Below are positions 35,307 to 46,114 of a DNA stretch of 64,000 bases, in pieces. The notes under the pieces were generated by a model. The model saw only the letters and a list, made by a program, of their open reading frames with translations, was not told where the DNA came from and did no database searches. The stretch spans positions 372,001 through 436,000 of the forward strand of contig JANTUC010000018.1 in NCBI GenBank assembly GCA_026873275.1, given 5' to 3'. The position numbers and the translations under genes were made by a program. The DNA comes from Pseudopithomyces maydicus (taxonomy: Eukaryota > Ascomycota > Dothideomycetes > Pleosporales > Didymosphaeriaceae). Position 1 is the stretch's first letter; each line of letters starts with the position of its first letter.

Positions 35307-35474
35307 TCTGCCAATGACTCGTACGCGGAGCATCTCGCGCCTGGCTGACCCCAGCCACTAGAGGCGTCTGCCTATATCCCATCTGCACCTTGTCCACAAT
35401 AATCGCTGCTCTCTGTACACCATCGAGATCAATTGGTACTCTTACAATTACATATCGCCACCGCAAACGCAACG

Positions 35475-36504
35475 ATGAGTCTCAAGCGCAAGGCTGCCGA
35501 CGCCGCTACCGACGCCACGAAGAAGACAAAGGTCAATGGCAGCATCACGTCGTTCTTCGGCGCCCCCAAGCCCAAGGAGGGCGCGCCCGCGGCGGCAAAA
35601 TTTGACAAGGACGCGTGGGTCGCGAAGCTTACCGACGAGCAGAAGGAGCTGCTCAAGCTGGAGATCGACACGCTGCATGAGAGCTGGCTGCCGCACCTGA
35701 AGGAGGTGCTGGTCAGCCCCGGCTTCCTCGAGCTGAAGCGCTTCCTCAAGAAGGAATTGGACAGCGGGAAGACAGTGTACCCCCCGATGAAGGACGTGTA
35801 TTCCTGGTGCGTACTTCATGCCCAACCACCCCAACCGACAAGCCCAGCTAATCTCACTCCCAGGTCGCGCCACACGCCGCTCAACACCGTCAAGGCTGTC
35901 ATCACAGGTCAAGATCCCTACCACAATCCCAACCAAGCCCACGGCCTCTGCTTCTCCGTGCGCCCGCCCACCGCCGCCCCGCCCTCGCTCCGCAACATCT
36001 ACATCGCGCTGAAGAAAGACTACCCTGACTTCAAAGAGCCACCGAAGAAAGGCGGGCTCCTGACCCCCTGGGCAGACAACGGCGTCCTCATGATAAACAC
36101 GTGCCTCACTGTCCGCCGCAACGAGGCCAACTCGCATTCGGGCAAGGGGTGGGAGCTCCTCACGCAAAAGGTCGTCGACACCGTGGCCAAGGTGCGAACG
36201 CGGGGTGTGGTCTTCCTCGCTTGGGGGACCCCGGCGCAGCAGCGAGTCAAGGATGTTGAGAAGGCGTACAAGGAAAGGCATCTTATTCTGCGGAGCGTGC
36301 ATCCTAGTCCGTTGGCAGCGCATAAGGGATTTGTAAGTGCTGGTCTAGTTTAGGCGGCAGTGTACTAGTGTGGGAGCTAACGATGCATGTGTAGTTCGAC
36401 TGTGGACACTTCAAGAAGGCGAATGACTGGTTGGAGGCGAAGTATGGGAAGGGGAGGGGATTGATTGGAATCTGGATGTTGACCCGGAGAAGGCGGGTGT
36501 CTAG
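35475..36504 (+). CDS. ung1: Uracil-DNA glycosylase (one apparent base loss near the end)
   Basis: Family 1 uracil-DNA glycosylase; removes uracil from DNA in base excision repair, nuclear and probably mitochondrial. Exons 35475-35806, 35864-36332, 36395-36504; introns of 57 and 62 bases. The N-terminus MSLKRKAADA is basic and SITSFFG resembles the PCNA-contact end of UNG proteins. Catalytic motif GQDPYHNPNQAHGLCFSV follows the first splice site (DVYSWSRHTPLN). Next come LLTPWADNGVLMINTCLTVR and the minor-groove motif HPSPLAAHKGF. The last exon reads FDCGHFKKANDWLEAKYGKG; the canonical ending IDWNLDVDPEKAGV lies one base out of frame. Adding one G to the GGGG run at 36456-36459 restores it (stop 36502-36504, 303 residues). 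As written, translation runs to a stop at 36512-36514 with an Arg-rich tail. The catalytic core is unaffected. Confidence 0.95.
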
Positions 36505-37811
36505 GCGGAGCTGATGGGGTTGGTCTTACACACGCCTGCAGATGTGGAGATCATACACGTACATATGCTGGTGCTGTTACTGCAGCTGCATGCGAGGTAT
36601 GACTTGGCGTTTGACACGATGTCGGTCTGGACTTGGGTTCGTTGGTAGCGCTGAGCTGTTCTCTTTGGCTTACGGTCGGAATAGGCGTTTGCGTCCGGTT
36701 GTATTGGCACCATGCTAACGGGTGAACATTAGGAGGGCTGGCGTTGGATAGGCACTGGGTTTTCCCCATTTTTGCAACTAGACAAATGATTGATATCTTC
36801 GAGGGACAGTATTGAATCATTATCTTTGAAGATTGCTATGGTGATTATGAAATTCTTACATGTTTCATATTATAACTATAGACTCGCCGCATGCTTTTTG
36901 GTCGAAAGACTGAGATTCACACATGCAGCTTGGCGTACACAAGGGCAGCAGCAACTATATATGTATGAAAACTGACTAGGCAAGCATTATTGACGAGAGA
37001 TTCGAGTATCGTCAGACTGAATTATCGCTATAATCAAATCACCAATCAGTCAGCTTATACTCAGCTGCTGCTTTTTCAAAACACTAAACATAAACAATCG
37101 CTATAGTTTGTTTGATACAGTAAGTGTGGTAGTGGGTAGACTGGTTCTTCGATAAAGCGATCCTCTGGAGATAGCTGATACCTAGCGGGTATATATGAAT
37201 CACATGATATACTTAGAACCTTGGAAACACTAACGCTTCCAATCGTTCTTTGAAATCGTGTGCGTCATATCCGTACAACTGATCACAGTATTAGATATGG
37301 TCACCCAGCGGGAATGTGAAAGGACTACGTCTGGGGCGGTGCAGTGGGGACCGGAGCTTTGTTCAAGTCTACCGGCCCCCAAAATACCACGACGTTCATC
37401 CCATCAACCTCGTGATTTTCCTGTCGCCGTAAAATTCAATTTCATGCAACTGCTATGTGGTATCAACGAGTAAAAATCAGCCTAGAGAGAAGCCTTGCAT
37501 GTGCGCAAGCGGAGAAACTTTGCCTGGGGCTCGTTTAGAAGGAGTTCCGTTCGCTCTGCGCCACAGTAGTAGGTCAATGTGGCGTAGTGGCCCCCAGTAG
37601 TATCACGAACACCGCCTCGAAGCGCCAGGCATTCGGTATCGGTGTAGGAAGGCTGCCACTATTTGATTTCATATAAGTACTTCGCTCATGAATAGGGCTT
37701 ATCCCACATGGGAATTGTACCATCCAGAAGCCTATACTACTACAGTGGCTCTATTCATCATCTTCTGGCCCGGTTGTAATACACCACATACAAATCGCTT
37801 ACAAGGACTAC
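36505..37811. other. Intergenic region with a dispersed repeat fragment
   Basis: 1.3 kb, AT-rich in parts. A 33-base stretch (37059-37091) matches one near 62835 at 30 of 33 positions. No gene seen. Confidence 0.45.
37059..37091 (+). repeat. Dispersed repeat, copy 1
   Basis: ACTCAGCTGCTGCTTTTTCA followed by AAACACTAAACAT; 30 of 33 bases equal 62835-62867. The upstream bases (CAGTCAGCTTAT) also resemble that copy. Confidence 0.55.
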
Positions 37812-39641
37812 ATGTTCAAAACACTAGGCAACCTTGAAATGTCGCCAAAATTCAAAGAAGCACCGCAACAGAGATGCAGTCTCGAAAGCTTACCGAGGGA
37901 CATCCATCGAATAATTCTCTTATATCTCACAGATTTATCGCCGTCTGCTGTACTCAATGTAGCGCGATGTTCAAAGATACTTCACCATGCTTCGATACCG
38001 TTTGTGTACCGAACCTTGGTCCTTTCAAAAGGGTCATCGCGTAGTAAGGAACTTGCGGCATACAAGACAATCGTCAACAAATTTCGGGATCCGGCTTCTG
38101 ATATCGTGAAATACGCTCGCCATATCATCGTTCAGAGCAAGATTCCTCGCCAGGATCTCCTCATGATCATCGATAGTATTGCTAAAGGGGGAAGGCTAGC
38201 GAGGCTAGAGTATGTTCGTGTGTAAATTCCAGTGCGGACGGATACTGAAACTATACAGGTGGAAGATAGCCGCCCACATGCCATCGGAAATTCTTCAGAA
38301 GATTCACTCTACTTGGCCCAACCTCGAGCTATCAGTCACCCTTGAGGACCGCCGAAAAGTAGAATCAGCTGCGGATCACAAAATGGATATCGATCTCCTC
38401 TCCTCCCCGCTTCTTACTGAATTGACATACACCGTATACTACAAAGGTTGGAGCTGTGACAGACCGGTTAAATCTGAGTGGCCCAGACTCACGCAAGTTT
38501 TGAATCACGGAGGTAACATTCGATCTTTGCAACTTACGGCCCAGCCAGACTATCACCCACAGATTGTGGATGACAACTTGCCAGAGAACATCCCTCGACT
38601 GGACCTACTACCAGGAACTCATTTTTCCAAGTTAGAAGAACTCAGTATCAAAGCCGACTGCTATCCTTATCTTTGGGACAAGTCTCACTGCTCTGCTCTA
38701 CATGACGCTATCGACATTACACGTATTCGCAAACTCGATTTTGGGGACAACAACCCAGAAGATTTCTTCACCTTTTTCAAGGATCTCATGCCAAATCTCA
38801 GAAGCCTTGGTTTCGGGCTGAAACGGGGGCCTGTAAAGCCCGCACGGAATTTCATCACATCGCTGACAGGGCTGGAGAGCTTGAGCATCATGGCGGTACA
38901 GAATGGAATTCCTGGTCTGTGGCCTGCTATCAATTGCCACAAACAGACGCTGAAGAGGTTGATTTTTGGACCGAGGGTGTATCCTGGGTCGGAAACCTAT
39001 ACGTATGGGCCTCCGGAGTTCATGAATGTGAGAACGCTCAGCAGTGTTCCGGGAAAATACCCGAGGCTGGAACATCTTGGTTGGCCTGTTCCGTGTGAGC
39101 AAAGTGTAAGTGCATTCGAATCTTATAATGACAGGTGCAAGTGTAGTTTCGGCTTCACTTGCAGGCTGCCATCCTCAAACTCGATAAACGCTACACAATC
39201 GGGTCCAATGATATGTAGCACAGACGGTGTGAAGATTTGTAATCCCAAGAACTAACGATTGATTAGATCGACGAAAAACACATTTCCATTCTCTCTACCA
39301 TGAACCTTAAAAAGATCGACATCTTTACCCATCTTCCAGGCAATCCCTGCGATTACGCCGGCGCCCTCACATCGAGCACTATGGGAATGGGGGCAATGAG
39401 TATCCCCAAGCTAGATAGAAGAAAATCTGTGTCTGCTGCAACCAAGATTGCAGTGTCGATATCCCAGAAACAGAAGGAACCACTGGAGTGCTTGACGATG
39501 CATTTCTCTCGTTCCGCCCCTGGTGATAGAGGGGATCCTTACACCCAGTATGCCGAGTTTCAACTAGAAAAGAACGAGCAGCCTAACTCGGCGGGAGAGA
39601 CAAAGTACTATGTTGTAGAATGGGATGACTTTCACTCCTGA
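37812..39641 (+). CDS. F-box/LRR-like protein
   Basis: Probable ubiquitin-ligase adaptor. Exons 37812-38209, 38259-39105, 39267-39641, 539 residues. The first intron (49 bases) joins GGRLARLE to WKIAAHMPSEIL; the second (161 bases) joins CEQS to IDEKHISILSTMNLKKIDIF. An F-box-like segment is near residues 22-70 (LESLPRDIHRIILLYLTDLS, then VARCSKILHHASIPFVYRTL). Repeated leucine-rich segments follow: LLTELTYTVYYKGW, NIRSLQLTAQ, FSKLEELSIKADCY, MPNLRSLGFGL, LTGLESLSIMAV, RLEHLGW. The start at 37812 is the first ATG of the frame; an internal ATG 12 codons later is also possible. Not clearly a close paralogue of the F-box-like gene at 25.7 kb. Function beyond the adaptor guess is not supported. 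Confidence 0.75.
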
Positions 39642-40207
39642 TGCGAGACCAGCTGGGAGGATATGGGTGTTTTCGTTCGGGATCGGTCATTTATCAGCGA
39701 TGAGAGGTTGCAACAAGTTCGGCAAGTCGTACCCTTCGGAAATAGACAAGGCACCTTCATTAGCATCGGTAATATGTTGAATAGAGCTATTGACTGTCAT
39801 GGTCGTCATTGCAACAGTTCCGAAAGAGGGAAGAGCCTTTGAGAAACACGTGACCCCGCGTTCTTTCCTCACCGAGCGCGCTACTGCGCCTTCCTATCTT
39901 CCAACTTTCCACCTGGCTACAAACCTCCCAATCTGCAATATTCTGTTTACAACCTTCTCACTTCACTACGAGTCCCAGCTTTAAGCATTACACAATCAGG
40001 TGGCTGTGCTGCCCGTTGTGTTTCTTTCACGCCCCAGGGTCTTTTGAGGTATAAGCACTCGACCACGCGTGTACACCTCTCGCCTTCACGGCAGCTACCT
40101 CCGCTACCGTTCGTTAGTCCTTCGATCTTCTACGACAGTTCTGGATAAGACAAGGCCGCGGCTGAGCATCTGCATTTCACCCAAAACTCGACGGTTCTTT
40201 CGAAACG
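39642..40207. other. Short intergenic region
   Basis: 566 bases, promoter of the GNAT-ankyrin gene. No other feature seen. Confidence 0.45.
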
Positions 40208-42250
40208 ATGGAACCCTTCACAATTCGAGTGACGCTTCGGTCAAAGTCGAAAGCAAAGGAAAATGACTGGAGGCCAAAGAAAACCTGGAAGCAATACTGC
40301 CAAGAGCTTGCGGAGAAGAATGAGGTCAGGTCGGATTCTGACCGTCGCCCTACAGAGAAGTAAGCAGACATATAACCTTTTCAAACAAGCAAGCTAATTG
40401 TCAACTAGTACAACGGGTAGTAACACTGAGGCCGAGCCGCGAATCCAAGACGATAAGACAGTGAGATGCATAGTGGCCAAGAGAACGATGGTCAAGAATC
40501 GGACGATGACGCCTTTGCGGAGTTCCGATGGATGGAGCAGATGGATGGGGTCGTCTTGCAGAACAATGCCCTTCATCCCGAGAAGCCTTCACAGGTGGGT
40601 TACTGCGACGCCAAGCTGATCCGACGCAGCCGCATGTATTCTTTCTACAGCGACTTGGAGCAGCCGTCACAAGAAACCTGCCGTCTGGCATTTGAACTCT
40701 TTGACCGATATGGTCGTTTGAAAAATGAATTCAAGGAACACGCCGTTAAAAAAGGTTCTGGAATTTGGGGAGACGAACTCGACAGCGGTGATCTTCTCCT
40801 AATTGAACAGATCTCTCTGAAGGCCCCTTATCGACGCCAGGGATTAGGGAGTAGGCTTGTTGAAGCGATACTGGAGAAGACTTGTTCCAAGTCGAATAGC
40901 TTCTTCGCTGTGGTAGCCCCTGGCTGGCTCCACCGCATTGTCAGCATGGAGACAGAAGGGGCAAGCGATATACAAATCAAGAAAGTTGAGCTTCTTCACC
41001 AAGCCACAGCGGAGTCTTTCTTTCGCTCCCTGGGGTTTCGTAGGGTCGGTTCGTCAACTTGGCTGGCTCTTGCGAGCAGTCCAGAACACCCTTGCCATTC
41101 CCTAGATGCGGCTGCAGATTTCGAGATGCCAGACATTCCGCCCCGCCTACTATCATCTCAACAGACGGAATTATTTGAGAGTTGCAGCGGAATGAAAGAT
41201 CAAGATCTTCTCCCTCATTTGCAAAAAAAGTTAGGAGATAAGTTCAACCCACTCTGGAGCACGATCAACGACAAAGGCAATACTATTCTTCACTGTTCAG
41301 CTATCGCCTCCAAAAATACAACAGCTTCATGGATCCTAGATATGAGGCCCGACTTGAAAGAGTGGCGGAACAACAAAGGAGAGACAGCCTTGGATGCCCT
41401 CCTTGACCTTTGCGAAACGAAAAGGACGCAACGGCAGCAAAATGCAGCGACGCTGAGCGTTTCGGACGAGTTCAAAGGGTTTCCCGATACCACTACCTCG
41501 TGTCTTGCTGTTCTTAAAGGGATGTCTTCCGTGAACAAAACCGAAAAACTACGTCTAAAATTTGGATGTACGTGTGGTAGGTGTATCCGTGGTTTTCTCA
41601 GCCCTCGTATGCGCTTTACGCTTCGCAACCAAGCAGAACACATCCGTGATATGCTCGAGCTTTCTACAAACATGCCACTTACAGAATATTTGGGCGAGTT
41701 CGTCGACTCGAACGCGGGCTATCTTCGATACGTTCCAGTGCCTGTTCTCAACAAAATGAGAACAAGCAAATCCACATGTCAGGGTTTTGCTACAATGTTT
41801 TCTCATTTCGAACAGCGATCCAGGATAGAGACTTCGAAGGGCCTGCTTAATCAGCCCAACATCCTTTTACAGCTGGACGAAGCGAACGAGTGGCCTCCAC
41901 ACTCAAAAAACTACCTGAAACAAGGCGGCACTATCTATGCGGTTGGCTCCTGTCTCTTTGAATCTGCCATGAACGAAGATGATATTGCCGGAGATGGCGA
42001 TCCGGACGTTCTTGATGAAGACGAAAAGAAGCAGTTCGAGAATTCTGCGGCGGGCGTCAAACTGAGAGAGGAACTAGCGGGCTTGCCTAAGTGTCGTAAT
42101 GACCTCGAATACGGATTCGTCAGTGCACAACTTGGCTATAAGATGGTGAGCCGTGAATACTATCATATGGACCAAGGCGCGGCTCGGAATGGCCTGACTC
42201 TCAACTCGATCAGGCAGATGGGCCTCTTAGGAAGCCTTTATGGTTCTTAG
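40208..42250 (+). CDS. GNAT-domain protein with ankyrin-like and Cys-rich parts
   Basis: Exon 1 40208-40359, intron 40360-40461 (GTAAGC...GACAG), exon 2 40462-42250, 646 residues. The upstream exon is inferred from the splice fit; otherwise translation could start at the ATG at 40466. A GNAT acetyltransferase core lies near residues 100-250, with the acetyl-CoA loop in ISLKAPYRRQGLGSRLVEAI and the later AESFFRSLGFRRVGSSTW. Residues about 310-370 resemble one or two ankyrin repeats (NDKGNTILHCSAIAS, WRNNKGETALDALLDL). A cysteine cluster GCTCGRCIRGF at about 420 is followed by helical sequence up to the end (MGLLGSLYGS). Similar multi-part proteins occur as uncharacterised fungal proteins; no substrate can be named. 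The central part and C-terminus lack a domain I recognise. Confidence 0.75.
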
Positions 42251-42944
42251 GCTGAGTATGGCTGATAAGACGTCCAAAAGTGTTTACATTCTCAGTACTG
42301 ATACTCAATATGCTTAATGCAAGCTGTATTTAGGATGTGTTTGAGGAATACGGAAAAGCTATTTCCGAATTATCTCTTTCGTTATCGTCGTGGAGCGGTT
42401 ATAACCCACGCCAAGTAATTCGGGGAATGTTCATGTTTACACTTATTGCGATTATCTCGTTCTTGGGACGTATGCTCATGAATCCTATTATCCAGTTATC
42501 CCCGAGACTGCTAGCTGTGACGTTGATTCATTTGAAGTTCATACGCAGATGAAGTTTGCCGGGTATATTCATATTGCCGTGACGCGTCTACCGGGAATCA
42601 CGCTTTGTTCCTCATATCCGTGCCGCACGACCCTGATTGTGTAACATCCAGATAATCATTCTTTCTGTTTCAAAGGAATATGCTGGCGATCCTGTGCTCC
42701 CTCTAGGTGAAGCGCCCATGTATTGTAGCATCCGAGTGGACCGGCAGCTTATCGGTATTGATTCGTTGCATACAACCCCGGTCGATTGCATTCGCGGCAC
42801 GAAAAAAGGTAGTTGGACGGCTCCACAATTCGAGAGACAATCTAGGGGCATGGCCGCATATATATATGCAGTGTGCTTGTCACGCAATGATGCTCTGCTG
42901 AAGCGTCATCACACCATTTGGAACCGAGCGACCCTTGTATCACC
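42251..42944. other. Short intergenic region
   Basis: 694 bases between two plus-strand genes. A 71-codon open frame at 42337-42552 with a hydrophobic stretch (MFMFTLIAIISFLGRMLM) has no splice partner or homologue I know. Confidence 0.4.
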
Positions 42945-43919
42945 ATGACTAATATTAATAGCCGTACCTGGAGTCTGATTGAGTCGTTTTATGGATCGTT
43001 CGCGCCCAATCCACCGCCGCGGGTCCGTGATCCAGCGAAGCCGATGCAGGTTATCTGCGTGGGACTTCCTCGCTCCGGCACCGAGTCGCTGCAGAAGGCA
43101 CTTTTGACGCTCGGATACGACTACACCTATCATGTAAGAATTAAAGGCCATTTCTTACCACATGCATTCTGACGTGTGCGCGTAGGGATGGGACATGCTC
43201 AACGAATCGCCGCACCGGATGAACTCTTGGGTCGCGCTAGCCCGTAGAAAGTACTTCCAGACTTCTTCTAAGCGCATCACTGCCGAAGACTTCGATGCGC
43301 TGTTGGGCCATGCTGTGGCGGTCACAGATGCAGCTGCCAATTGTTTCGCTGCCGAACTGATCGCGGCCTATCCTGATGCTAAAGTCATCCTTAATACACG
43401 GCGTAATATCGATGCGTGGCATGCCTCTGTTATGTCCAACATCGTTGCCGTGAATGAGGATTGGGTCAAGTGGCTTATCTGGTATGTACTTGCCTAGTCT
43501 GATTGTTACTTGGGTATTGATAACGGGATAGCTGGTTTAACGCCGACCTGTGGTGGCAGTGGCATGTACATCAACGGATTCTGTGGCCAGCGCTATTCCG
43601 CTGTCCGGACTATCGCTCTCTACGCAGTGGGGTGGAGCCCTATGGGCTTACTATACATCAGCAGCATAGCGAGATGATACGAGATCTCGTCCCGAAAGAA
43701 AGACTATTGGAATGGAATGTCGAAGATGGATGGCAGCCCCTCTGTGAGTTTCTGGGGAAGAATATCCCAGAGAAGCCGTTCCCGCGAGCGAATGATAAAG
43801 ATGGTTTCAAAAAGAGAGTGGAGACAGACTTGGAGACTTTGGGACAGAAGGCGGTGATGAATATGTTGGCATTGCTGATGAGCAGTGTGGCTTTCATGGG
43901 GTTCCTCTGGTTTCGATAA
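42945..43919 (+). CDS. Sulfotransferase-fold P-loop protein with C-terminal membrane anchor
   Basis: Member of the fungal sulfotransferase-like family often misnamed as NAD-dependent epimerase. Exons 42945-43133, 43186-43481, 43532-43919; 290 residues; introns of 52 and 50 bases. The 5' phosphosulfate-binding-type loop is VICVGLPRSGTESLQKALL at residues 36-54. Splicing gives YTYHGWDMLNESP and WLIWCWFNADLWWQW. PDAKVILNTRRNIDAWHASV matches the 3'-phosphate-binding strand (RRNIDAWHAS). Later LVPKERLLEWNVEDGWQPLCEFLG and PFPRANDKDGF are typical of the group. The C-terminus NMLALLMSSVAFMGFLWFR is one hydrophobic helix, so the enzyme is probably tail-anchored facing the cytosol. Substrate unknown. 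Confidence 0.85.
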
Positions 43920-44108
43920 TCGTTCAAAAACCAATAGAATGCTCCTTGAATTCGTTGACTATATTCTCCTTCCGACTTCAAATAATATTAGGAGACAGAC
44001 GGTGCACAGAAGGATTACTAGTCTGAAATAGGTATCGTCAGTAAGCAATCGCCCCAATTCCTGCGACGTACTGAAATTATTTCTCCTACGACGGCCAACT
44101 TCCAAAGC

Positions 44109-44930
44109 ATGACGCACGCCGCACTCGACATGAGAAACTTGCGACAGAAAATCACTGCAGCATGTTACAACGGTGACATTTCTGCTCTGGAAGCTCTTTT
44201 CAAAGAATCAGCGATCAGTTCCAACCACCCGCAAAGTGTTTACCAGCTCGACAGATGTATCGCCGAATCTCAGCAGCTCCCTGTTGTTGAAGAAATGTTT
44301 TTAGAAGCCATAAAAGGCGAGCAGGTAGATGCCATATTATTCCTTGCCAAGTATTTCCCAGGCAGCAGTCTCTACGGCCACCCAATGCAAGCGGCAATCG
44401 ACACCGGCAATCCCGCCGTGCTGATAGCAGCTTGTCAATGTGATCCTGCATCTGCCAATGCCGAACTTGGTGACGATGGGTGTATCAATGCCCTTGGATA
44501 TGCAGCATCCAAGCCGAACGGTGCGGAGCTGATAAAGGTGCTACTCGATGCTGGCGCGGACCCAAATAATGATCCACCCTTCAAGCTACCAGCTTGCCGC
44601 AATGTCTCAGCTGCAGTACTGGGGGGTATGCCGGTATCTACATTTGAACAATTCTTTGACGCCGGATATATTGGAAGTGATCCTTTCGCCATCCAGTTTG
44701 CGGTGGAGAAGAGACGGAACGATGTCTTAGAAGTTTTATTTTCAAGGTGCCAAGTTTTTCCAGATCCGCAAGTTATATCAGAGGAAAATTTGGTTGACAT
44801 GGCTGAGAAACTTGATGATCAGGATATGGTTGTTGTAATCAAGAAGTTTTACGCATCCCGGTATCGCAAAAAGGAAGGAGTGCTGGCGAGTCTGAAGAAG
44901 AGATTACACTTCAAGGGTAGAAAGGTTTGA
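44109..44930 (+). CDS. Ankyrin-repeat protein
   Basis: Single-exon protein of 273 residues. Ankyrin-like units are visible: KITAACYNGDISALEALFKE, KGEQVDAILFLAKYFPG, MQAAIDTGNPAVLIAACQ, NALGYAASKPNGAELIKVLL with DAGADPNND, and FAVEKRRNDVLEVLFSRC. The C-terminus is basic (RYRKKEG, LKKRLHFKGRKV). It probably mediates protein contacts; no enzyme domain is present. It lies 189 bases after the sulfotransferase-like gene on the same strand. Confidence 0.82.
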   Translation: MTHAALDMRNLRQKITAACYNGDISALEALFKESAISSNHPQSVYQLDRCIAESQQLPVVEEMFLEAIKGEQVDAILFLAKYFPGSSLYGHPMQAAIDTGNPAVLIAACQCDPASANAELGDDGCINALGYAASKPNGAELIKVLLDAGADPNNDPPFKLPACRNVSAAVLGGMPVSTFEQFFDAGYIGSDPFAIQFAVEKRRNDVLEVLFSRCQVFPDPQVISEENLVDMAEKLDDQDMVVVIKKFYASRYRKKEGVLASLKKRLHFKGRKV

Positions 44931-45217
44931 TCAGATATATGACTTAGTATGCCTTTATTGGTATGCCGATCCTATGGGGGCTAACGGGATCTCAAGGTTG
45001 GCATATTGCGTTTTAATACATTTCGTGACTGGGGATAAAACTTATAAAACTACGAATCAACAGGAGGTCAATCAAACCCTAGTGTCATTATAACTTTAGA
45101 AAATTCGTGATATCGGAGCCGTTTATTTACCAGAACCGTAAGAGTCACACTGGGAAAGGTTTAGTAGGCTCTCTTATGTGTTCTACCATTGTTTAGAGTT
45201 CTTCAGGTATGTTCCAG

Positions 45218-46114
45218 TCAGAGCAGCTGCTCTTCTCGATAGTAGTGCGTGCAATTAATAGTCCATGGAACTTGAAGGCAAACCGCACGTCCCGTCGCCA
45301 TGGCGACTATGACATCGGCAAGAGCATCGGTATGCAGACCACTGAGCTCAGCCCTCAGCGACGGATGATTCTGCACACAGTACGCCATCATGTCGGACAA
45401 AAGAGCGCGAGCACTGGATCCAACTTCGGTCCCGTCGTATATCATGTTCATGGCTTCGACGCATGGATAGTCATTGTAATGGTAGGATGCCAATCTAAAT
45501 GCCTCCAAAACGGCATTCTGGTATTTAACGTCTTGCATAATAGCACCGAATAGGTAGGCCCGAGCGATTTGGCGGTATGTTTGGCTAGACGAGTTCAATA
45601 TGGGATCAAGTGAGAACAAAGATACGTAGCCCTTGTGGAGAAACTCTAGGTAGATTTGGACATCTGCCGGGTCTTCATCAGCAAGGATGATGTACGGATG
45701 GTCGATGCTGTTGATATGTTGTAAGGCTTGACGTAGGTATGACGAGCTAGCTGTGAGAATGTTCTCCCAACGGGTGAATACTATGAGGTTCGCGCCTACG
45801 ATAAGATCTACAATCCTTCGTGTTGGTCAGTGTCTTTCGTATAAGAAGAGAAAGGGTGCTCTGACGTACCTATTGGACATACTGAGAACTTTTCCACTTC
45901 TAAATAGCTTAGTGTAAATTGGAAGGCAATTTCGATGTCTCAAGTCGTGGCGGTGCAAGCTAAAAAACAGTTTCTGGGTTTCAGTGGTTGATTTGCGTGT
46001 ACGTAAATTATGTGCTGGCTGGCGTGTACTGAATACACAAACATAGTAGCAATATGCTAATTTATATGAGTAAGAGAAGTAATGTTGTAAAGCTGTTCCA
46101 GTACTTTGAGTCAT
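45218..46114 (-). CDS. BTB/POZ-domain protein
   Basis: Fungal BTB protein, a possible CUL3 ubiquitin-ligase adaptor. The main exon is 45807-45218. An upstream exon ending at 45883 (intron 45808-45882, donor GTATGT, acceptor TTGTAG) joins TKLFRSGKVL to NLIVGANLIVFTRWENILTA, matching the usual BTB opening SGKxSDLxxxxG. The fold continues with SSSYLRQALQ, YIILADEDPADVQIYLEFLH and GYVSL, then a helical C-terminal region (IARAYLFGAIMQDVKYQNAV, ALADVIVAMAT). Taking the ATG at 46114 gives 273 residues, but the first 60 are unlike anything known and a further 5' intron is possible. The usual histidine after the first strand (V-H) is not obvious here. Confidence 0.65.

Larger units (their letters stand above)
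34849..35474. promoter_or_regulatory. Divergent promoter of the CON-10-like and uracil-DNA glycosylase genes
   Basis: 626 bases. It carries TATAAAG (minus strand, 34954-34960) for the left gene and two ACGCGT boxes (35288-35293, 35301-35306) about 175 bases before the right gene. Confidence 0.5.
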
